Shown: piece after piece, positions 56,067 through 64,000 of the stretch
Position numbering within the stretch: position 1 is the stretch's first letter
Layout: the number at the start of each line of letters is the position of its first letter
DNA from: Cristatella mucedo
Lineage: Eukaryota > Bryozoa > Phylactolaemata > Cristatellidae
Direction: 5' to 3'
NCBI GenBank assembly: GCA_009760855.2
Contig: WPIO01000021.1
Location: 2,702,001 to 2,766,000 of the forward strand
DNA: 64,000 nt
Made by a program: the position numbers and the translations under genes
The notes under the pieces: generated by a model
What the model was told of the DNA's origin: nothing
What the model saw: only the letters and a program-made list of their open reading frames with translations
The model's database searches: none

Positions 56067-58583
56067 TACAGTCTACTGAGAGCCAACAGTGTAGCACGAG
56101 TCATGCAGAGATTTCTAAGAACCAGGAATTTTACTGGGCTACTAACGGTAGCAGAAGCTAACTGACTACTGCAATATTAAAAAGATGTCAAAAGCGATAG
56201 GTTGATCGCTTTAGGACAAGTGATGGTTATGCCTGAAGCTCCGCGTCAAAATCGCGAAGCATTATTTACGACATGGCAGGCCAGAGTTAATGATTCTACA
56301 CGGTAGCATGGAACTGGCTGCTGGCCTTAGGCAAGCTTCTGGTGCCGCGGCCTTTGCTGGGGACGTTATGTTCAAGAGAAAATTAAAAAAATGCAAGAGA
56401 AAAAGATTGATTCAAAAAGATTCAAAGTGAAAATGAATATACATTTTGTAATACCCATTTCACAACTATAGCAACTAAGTCACTAAGATACTAATAAAAA
56501 GAAGACATGCTTAAATTAACGCATAGCGATACATGGCCTGCAATCAAACAAAATTGAATCTTCTGCCGCATCGCCTCTGGAGTAGGCTTTTTAAGAGTCG
56601 ACCAAAACTGAGCAGGAAAGAAAGTAACGACCTACATCCAACACCGGACGGTCACCCAGGATGGTGTCAGTGCTCAAAATCTTTTTCTTGATCGCTGATC
56701 GTGTCATCTTAAAGCCATCGTATTTAAAAAGTAAAGATTAGCTCATTCAGCAGCCTCCTCGATGTAGCGGGCAGAAGCGCCATCTGGCGGCTATCGCTCG
56801 TGCTTGCTGTGGGTAACGAAAAAGCTCCTGCTGCATGACTCGATTCACGCAAGACCTGCGATAGTATAGTGTATAGTACAGTATCAGTATAGTGCGAGGC
56901 ATTTCTGCGAAGCTTCTTTTTAACTAGACCCGCTCAGGTAGGCCTACACATTGCTTTATCCAAGTGCCAAAGTCGAGCTCATACGTGTTTGATCTAAGCG
57001 AGGCACCGAAAGCGATGTAATTCGTGCAGCGAACCAGTCACCGCTGGACACCAGCGGCACGGCCATCACGGTTGCAGCTTGGCAAGCAGCTCCAACTAAG
57101 AAAATACGCGTCACGCACCCAATGCAAAAAGTAATATCGACAAACACACGGGGATATTAGTGATTCGACGGCTTGATCATAGTACATGACCGTGCTTTGT
57201 GGAAGCCACAAGACGCCATTGAGTCGACTGATGAATTTGAGGAATTTGATGCTCGAAATGCAGGAGACTCAAGTTCTAATCCCAGCCGAGGAGCCTGTTG
57301 CAGCAAGTTTTAAGCAAGTTTTCACGAAGACCTTTTTTGCATATTCCTAAACAGTTCGCACGGCATTCGCTATAAGACGGTTCTACGCAATTCCGCCACC
57401 CGCCTGTAAGTGACTTGGATCTTGAACGCCTCGAAAAAAGTGACTTACGTTTTAGCGTCCGTCTTGATTATTTCTGGAGTAGACTGCCTCGGGAAATCTG
57501 AGCTGTTTCGCGACTCATTCCGACGAGGGCTCTGAAATCGAAACACAAATTTATGCCTCTGCATTGAATTGAGCGCATACTAAATTAGATGAAAATGAAT
57601 TATACTGAAGCACAGGCCTACCGCCATTGTCTGTGGATCGTATTTCAGCTAGTAAAGCCTACCCGCTGTTCACGCATTCCGACTGATATGATATTAAGCT
57701 TGTCAGATCTCCTCATTGATGGGGCTGTAGAAACAGTAATTATCAGAGTGTTGCACCGAAAATGGCAGGAGGTCCTTGACCAGTGCGGATTTTCTCGCGA
57801 AGGCACTTTGGTTGACTTTTTGATGATATAACTTTACACTTTACTACAACTCTGATCGATTATCTTGAGCGTGGCTGAGTAGATTTAGTTCAGTTTCCAA
57901 TATTCGTTAGCCGTGCTTCGTTGCACTCATTTCATCAGAATTGGTCACTCTTCTGCGAACTTTAAAACGCGTTAGCTCCGCTGAGAGTAAGCGACCAATG
58001 GCCTATAGTAGCTCCATACGTTTGCAAGACAATAGGATCATTTAAACTGGCCAACGTGTTGATACCGCACAACAATCGGGTTTGAACGAGCTACAGGCAG
58101 ATCGCTAGAATAAAAATCCGGTAGCAGGAATTACTTTGAGGAGATTTTCGGTGGAGTACCAGCAGCCTAGGTGAGCTGCAAATGCGGCACGCTGCGTTTG
58201 CTTTTGTCGCCTCGTCCAAGCGTTTAAGCGTTAAGGGAGATAAGAGATTACCGGTTAGTTCGCCGTTCGCTGTGCTGCGACTGCAGCTGTGACCTCGCTG
58301 CGGTATCCGGGCAGCACGCCATCCTAGCAGCAGCTTAATTCTCGAGCACGGAAGGGCATTAGCCAAGCGAATGCTGGTGCAACTCTGGGGCACTAGGGTC
58401 GAGGCTTTGCGCAACTGGGCGTAGCAGGTGTGCGCAACCGAGCTGACACGAATGGGTGACGAGGCGAACTCAATCCAAGATGAACGCTCGCCTTTTACAA
58501 GAGGCGCTGGATTCACGAACTATCGAGAGCAGTCAGACAGCCGCTGGCAAACGCTGTGCATTCGCGAGCTGCTCAGACACACT
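56067..58583. other. Unassigned intergenic DNA
   Basis: Several 60-140 codon ORFs (57589-57831 plus, 58091-58516 minus) without recognisable domains. No repeat family identified. Confidence 0.4.
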
Positions 58584-58651
58584 GAGCCAGCGACTGCTCT
58601 GAGCCAGCGACTGCTCTGAGCCAGCGACTGCTCTGAGCCAGCGACTGCTCT
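58584..58651. repeat. 17-bp tandem repeat, four exact copies
   Basis: Unit GAGCCAGCGACTGCTCT at 58584, 58601, 58618 and 58635, with no mismatches. The period is not a multiple of three, so a coding role is unlikely. Confidence 0.95.
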
Positions 58652-60280
58652 GAGTGGCGCCCGCGCCGTGGAGCAGTTAGATTAGCAAGCAGCGCGAAGC
58701 TGGGTTTGAAAGCAAAAAAGCAGATACCTTATTTGCATCCTTAAATCTTAGAGGATCGAATGCGCCTGAAGTGTCCTGAAAGATACAATTGAACGCGATC
58801 TCGGCTTTGAAGGCGTTCTGGTCATAAAGAAACGCAAAAACCTTTTGCTACATCACACAGAATCAGTGCCTGGCGTCACTGAGGTGACTGTTTAAAACCA
58901 CCGCGCCTTACACAATCAAGTGGCACGCGTATGCATTCAAATTATCGTCTCATAGACGTTTTATTCAATTGTTCTCTCAATTTCCAGCAGTTTTAGATGA
59001 AAGCAAGGACGCAGGTTATGGTGATCAAATATAGGGATTCTGCCATGTGCACTATCGACTCTTAGCATACAATTCGCTTAACTACCTTCAGCACTGTTTT
59101 ATGTCAATAACAGTGAATGTGCAGCTGTCTGCCACAGCATCGTCGAGTTCATCAAGGAACCCGGTCGGCAGTCTCGGTTTGCTGCTCCGCTACATAAAGC
59201 TTCGTATAGATCTACGAACGTTTCCTTAATGGCCGCCGCATTTGCAAGCACCAGCGATATTTCTAAGGACCATATGGAACTCATTACAGAGCCTAGTGTA
59301 CCTGCAGACTCGGAGCGCGATGCATTTTCGTGAGATCAAAAAAAAAGTACATCTTGGAGTGGTGGATAATATGATAAGCAAGATCTGAGCTGTGAGCCAC
59401 GGCGATCTAGCCAATCTGATGGCCCGCTGTTGCTCTGTAAGTAGCGCAGCAGACTGGCGTGCCGACTGGCGTCTCACCAACGCCCAGTTAGAAACCGAAC
59501 CGAGTCTTCTACGCAAGCTTAGAAAGCCATTGCCTCAGTGGGCTCAACAACCAGCCAATCCTCGCGCTTTCTCCGCCGAGCTGCAAGCAGGCCGACGACA
59601 ATTTTAGTGCCTCCTCACGCAGTTTCCAGCGCGCGTCGTTCCGACGTCTCAATTGACGGCTAAACCTTGGCCTTGCGCGGGCATGGCTGGAGGTTGCCGG
59701 GAGCGGACGTCGCACAGCAGCCTATTTTCCTATGCTCATAGCTTAACCGGCCGTGAGCTCACATGTACGCTTGCATCCAAATGCATCCAATTGACCTGAA
59801 ATGGCTGAGCGAGCCAGAGGCCTTACGGACACAACTTTCTCATTGCCGTGAATCGGCTGACAATAGCAATTATTGATGACTCAGTTGCTTGCAGTGCTAC
59901 CAATAAGATCTGCTCGAGAAAAAGGTGGTCGTCAACAAGATGGGATAGCATCGAGCTCGTAACGATGGGCTTTTGGAGCCCTACGAAAACAAAAATTGAA
60001 TCGTTGGCCGACACTTGAGTGGCACCGAGCTTCGCTGGAGGCTCGCTGTATGCCTTTCCGAGGGCCGCAAACTGCGCTTCCTGGCTGGGAGCCACTGGGA
60101 GCGGCGTATTTAAACGAATTTTGGCAGGCGTGTGCTGCGGCTAAAACAGTACGTCGGTCACTGCCGCTTGCTTGATTGTGCAGCTTCTTTAACAAGGCAG
60201 TTATTTTGGCAATTCTCTAGCCCGGGGCTCTAAAACTGCTTTACATCATTGTTCTAAGACCTTGGTCGGAATCGGGGGCA

Positions 60281-60523
60281 GGAGGAGGAGGAGGAGGAGG
60301 AGGAGGAGGAGGAGGAGGAGGAGGAGGAGGAGGAGGAGGAGGAGGAGGAGGAGGAGGAGGAGGAGGAGGAGGAGGAGGAGGAGGAGGAGGAGGAGGAGGA
60401 GGAGGAGGAGGAGGAGGAAGGAGGAGGAGGAGGAGGAGGAGGAGAGGAGGAGGAGGAGGAGGAGGAGAGAGGAGGAGGAGGAGGAGGAGGAGGAGGAGGA
60501 GGAGGAGGAGGAGGAGGAGGAGG
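60281..60523. repeat. (GGA)n tract, about 240 bp
   Basis: A pure purine strand of GGA units with a few GA or AGG interruptions near 60416-60475. Open poly-Pro, poly-Leu and poly-Arg/Glu frames here are artefacts of the repeat. Can form G-quadruplex or triplex DNA. Confidence 0.95.
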
Positions 60524-61850
60524 TCCTTGAGGGCTCTCGTGAAGTGGCTCTCTAGCGGTCCTCTACACGTGGCGGCGCTCTCCGCATTCAAACTCTGAAG
60601 CTGCTGCTGCTTCGCGAGCGATTCGCTCGATTGATGGCGTCCGCCCTCCAATAAGCTAATCCGCCTGAAGCTATGCTATACCCGTTTGCAATGTCCAACC
60701 TTCTTTGCACCGCCAGGAGGCTTTCTTAGATTCTGACACAAATGAAGCTAGCATACCTAGTTTTCATAGACCGAAGTGGCGCCGGATTATTTAGTACCAT
60801 CTATAAAATGGTGGATACCCCCCCCCGCCCGAACACACATGGAGAAGAAGCCAATTCACGGCGAGCCTCCCGGAAGGGCTCTCAGACCGTCTACAGTTTC
60901 TTTAGTGCCCACCCTTTGGAGTGATTGAAGTGACCCGCCGCCCTGCAGACTTCCCCGCGCACCTGTCTACGCGGAAGATTCGGCGATTTACATTTTGAGA
61001 GCGAAGCCGCCGCGAGTAAGAGTGCTCGCCGACGACGACGACTTCTCAAGCACCTCTCGACATACGAACGCCCCTTATTATACCCCAATTGGCTACCCCT
61101 CTTGTGCATCATTGATGCGCCTGCCCAGCAACTCTGTTCGTACCGACAAGAAAAACTTGGTGACCCCCAACCTTTGGAAAGCATGTCGTCTCACAAAGCC
61201 ACCAAAGGAAGGCGCGCCACCCGGCAAGATTTTAGAGCCTAGCTACTATGCCCCGGTAGCCCACTCGGAGCGTTCGCTAAACGAGCGCTCTCGGCTGCCG
61301 AAGCATCTTCCCGGTCGCTCTTTCAGAAGGCAACAGCAAGTAGCCAAGCAGCAGCGAGACCGAGCGAACCGCACTGGCGTACGCGAGACGCGCGCGCGTT
61401 GGAGGCGCTGACGCAAGGAAATGTCCAAGATTACATTATTGGCTGCCTACTTATCGATTCTACGGGCGACAAGGCATTACGATATGAGAGGCTAATTTTC
61501 TATTCTTGGCTTTCCAGTAATGGCCAGTAATCGTTGTTGCCTCTCTAGCGTGCAGTACTGTAACGGAACCATTTACGCTGCCGCTGCTGCTCCCATTTTC
61601 TTTTCATTTCTTCGCGTTGCTGGAGCTGACGTCTTGGTAGCCATACTTGACCCAAAAGGTGCACCGCTCCGTGTACGGTACATAGCAATGCCGCACTCGA
61701 GTGCACAAGCACTCAGTCCGCCATGTAGCTGACCGTCGTTAACTCCACTCTCCTCTCCACAAAGAACAAACTAAGCGTTCGTTGACATCTCAGAAGCCCT
61801 CGAGGTCATTTTATCTCGCATGGTAATGCTTGTCAACTCGAGCAAACTGG
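60524..61850. other. Unassigned DNA with one moderately gene-like ORF
   Basis: The plus ORF 60995-61411 (138 codons) starts MRAKPPRVRVLADDDD and is basic at its end. It has no domain I recognise and no in-frame splice evidence. Confidence 0.3.
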
Positions 61851-62012
61851 GATCAGCATGACTTTCCCAATCTAGCCCGCTCCCCAGCGCTCAGTTGCGA
61901 CTGACGCGCGACTTTGCCGAGCCTGTGGCGCAGCCGCTGCTCGACGCCTCGCGCCGCCACAGCCGAGGCGTGCGCTCACCAGTCCAGCTTCGCGGTCCCG
62001 TCGGTCGCTCAC

Positions 62013-62432
62013 GGTCCAGGGCGACAGCTTCGCTCGTGCGACCGCGCCGTCCGACACATCTCTGGACAGCGCACCGGCGGAGACGCTCGGCTTCTGATAT
62101 TCCATCACGATGAGGTTCTCTATCTCGTCTATTTCCAAGAGTCCCGCCGGCTCATCTGCTGGCGGCTGACGATCGCCCCGAGGACCGACGTCGCCGCCGC
62201 CGCCGCACGGCTGACTGCCAGTTCGGGCGGACGCGTCGGCAGACTGCTGCGAGTGCGCGCCGCCGCCGCCGAGCGACGACGCCATCGTCGACGCTTTTTC
62301 GGCAGCCGCACGTTCGCCGGAGGCTGCGCCGCCGCCGGGCTCGGCCTGCGGCGTCGGTTGCTCGGCCGCGCCCGGCTCGTGTGCGGCCGGCGTTTGCGTC
62401 CTGCTGCTCTCCTTGCTGCCTTCGGCGCCCAT
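62013..62432 (-). CDS. Probable first exon of an unknown N-myristoylated protein
   Basis: The open frame starts at ATG 62432-62430 in a good initiation context (G at +4), with an in-frame TAA nine bases upstream. It runs 140 codons to a donor ACC|GTGAGC in phase 0. The first residues MGAEGSK fit the N-myristoyltransferase consensus (Gly2, Ser6, Lys7). A low-complexity Gly/Ala/Ser/Pro/Glu region follows. The most gene-like part is LLEIDEIENLIVMEYQKP near the end. The family is not recognised and the next exon was not found; it would lie at lower coordinates, possibly beyond a long intron or absent. The exon sits in a CpG-rich block, as first exons often do. Such GC-rich DNA also opens long spurious ORFs, so confidence is limited. 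Confidence 0.35.
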
Positions 62433-63887
62433 CGACGCTTACCGACACTGAGGCGCCGCAGGTCCTACGGCGCGCCCCGCCGCATAGCTTCCCGCCGCGC
62501 GCCGCCGCCGCGGGTGTGTGCGTGCGTCCCGTGAAACGGCCGCCGCCGTCGCTCAGCTTGCGCTCGTCCTCGCGGAGGCGCGCAGGAGGACCGCCGGCGG
62601 CGCTCGTCGCGTGGCACCGATGCAGCAGCGACTGCCGCCTTGGAGTTGCCCGGCCGTCCGTCCGGCCGGAGGGCGCATGACGCGCGCGGCTAAGCCGGCG
62701 CATTGACTTTCCTTGCCAGAGGCGGCGGCATTCCGGAATCAAAGGGCTACGGATCAGGCGCCGGTGCGCTCGCACAGAGCGAATGGGTTCGGAGAATTCG
62801 ATACGGCCATCGGTCGGTCGGAGATTTGCGCCAAGGCATTGTTGACCGTAGCGTAGGGTGGGTGAGTGTGTGGGTGACTACGCAAAGTGCGCCGGATGAC
62901 GGCTGCTGCTGCCGCAGTCGAGGCGCATCCAAGCTCTTTTGAGTGCCCTCCTCGCTCGCAACGGGCGCCGCCGAATACCGACTTGAGACTACGAGACTTG
63001 AGACTACGGGACTTGAGACTACGAGCAGGATGCGTTGCCACGGCGCGGCCGCCGCTGCTCCGCCACGAAGTCGGACGATTCGCCGACTGACTGGCTGGCG
63101 GCGGCGGAGGCGGCGGCCTTGGTTATCGACGGGGGGGAGGGGCTACCCGGCGACGCATCCGGCGCCGCCGAATTGCGCTCGCCCAACGCGAAGCGCCCGC
63201 ATCCGCGAGAAGAAAGCGAAGCGCAAACACCGTCGTCGCCGGTGGCGGCGATCGATATATGGATACATGGCCGCCGACCGAAGTAAACGCGGCCGGTGTC
63301 AGCGGGTGCACCATCAAATCTGGCCGGCCGGCCGGTCGCCGCCAGGTCGACCCCTCGAATCGCACCTCCGTCCTTTTGCCGGCCGCACGCGAAGCTCGCC
63401 GACCAAGGATTCCGCTCTCGCGCGCCAATGATTTGACGCGACGCAAGAATGGGCGCCCGCGTCACCGACGCATCCTATTCGTGCGAGAGCTTTGCTGAAT
63501 AATTGAGGAGCGGCTGTCCTGCGCAGAAATCCGCACAGAAATGCGCGGTCTCAACGGGGGTCTGTCGTCGTAACCGCCTCGCTAGACGTCGTTGGGCGAT
63601 TTCCTGCGCCACGCTCGAGGCGCGAGGTCGCTGCTCGCGCAGACGACCTGCGAATCTTTGAGACCCGAGTCGGGCGAGCTGTCGTGCGGTCGAATGCCGT
63701 CGGCCCCGAGCGCCCGCACCCTCTCGCACCCGCTCGTGGCGCAGCGTCGCATCGCTAGAGCGACCTCGCCCCTTGCTCCTGCGTCGCCGCTTCGCGCTCA
63801 CCAAGTTCGAGTGCCTACAGCGCCGCTTCGTCGCGGGCGCGCGATTTTGGTGACGCGGAATGGCCACTCGATCCTGCTTCCTCTGCA
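62433..63887. other. CpG-rich region upstream of the myristoyl-type exon
   Basis: Very GC-rich, with open frames on all strands, as expected from composition. Plausible CpG-island promoter for the minus-strand exon ending at 62432. Confidence 0.4.
62981..63025. repeat. 15-bp tandem repeat, three copies
   Basis: Unit ACTTGAGACTACGAG at 62981, 62996 and 63011, with one change (GGG for GAG) in the second. Confidence 0.9.
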
Positions 63888-63985
63888 GCATAAGTGTAAA
63901 GTTCCCAGAAAGAGATCGAGTTCTCTGAGATTGCTTTGCAAATGCAACATCATTACGATTATTATTATTGTCATCTTCATTATTA
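63888..63985 (+). mobile_element. LINE/SINE 3' hairpin with interrupted (ATT)n tail
   Basis: TAAGTGTAAAGTTCCCAGAA, AGAGATCGAGTTCTCTGAGA, then ATT units interrupted by GTCATCTTC at the right edge of the window. Confidence 0.65.
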
Positions 63986-64000
63986 TTAAATATACATTAC

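Noticed and set aside
60241-60651. Long minus-strand ORF rich in Pro and Leu, and the plus poly-Arg/Glu ORF
   Set aside because: Direct translation of the GGA tract; every frame of this repeat is open.

Overview
The window is nuclear DNA from an intron-rich animal, most likely an invertebrate. The evidence is GT-AG introns, metazoan kinesin-5 and ERp72 genes, L2/CR1-type LINE relics with (ATT)n tails, tRNA-derived SINEs and Tc1/mariner transposase relics. The sequence alone does not fix the phylum. There is no bacterial-style gene packing and no CRISPR, rRNA or intact tRNA gene.

Layout. Positions 1-14,100 are repeat-rich, with LINE 3' tails, LINE ORF2 relics and copies of an unnamed dispersed element; the only gene-like signal is a possible terminal exon at 4244-4404. 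Positions 14,148-35,016 (+) hold a complete kinesin-5 (Eg5/KIF11/BimC) gene. It can be spliced by eye into 23 exons with compatible phases, giving 3,225 nt and 1,074 residues. Its introns carry LINE and SINE copies and long CT, GT and GA tracts. Positions 35,017-39,275 are intergenic, with one LINE relic. Positions 39,276-43,511 (-) hold a complete two-exon ERp72 (PDIA4) gene of 619 residues ending in KEEL. A perfect ER-stress response element (CCAAT-N9-CCACG) lies about 65-83 bp upstream of its ATG, and two Tc1-type transposase relics lie in opposite orientation in its intron. Positions 44,138-44,845 (-) hold a small, unrecognised three-exon gene (172 residues) with a canonical PCNA-interaction motif near its C-terminus. 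Between these two genes is a perfect 26-bp palindrome. Positions 45,000-61,850 are intergenic, with SINEs, a LINE relic, a GC-rich block (about 52.1-54.1 kb) containing perfect hairpins, a 17-bp tandem repeat and a 240-bp GGA tract. Positions 61,850-63,880 are very GC/CpG-rich and contain a probable first exon (-) of an unknown protein with an N-myristoylation signal.

The genes are not an operon. Kinesin-5 drives bipolar spindle assembly and ERp72 folds secretory proteins in the ER; they converge tail to tail. The best leads in Part 2 are the LINE/SINE shared 3' hairpin (a partner relationship), the ERSE at ERp72, the PIP-box mini-gene, the 26-bp palindrome and an undescribed four-copy dispersed element.
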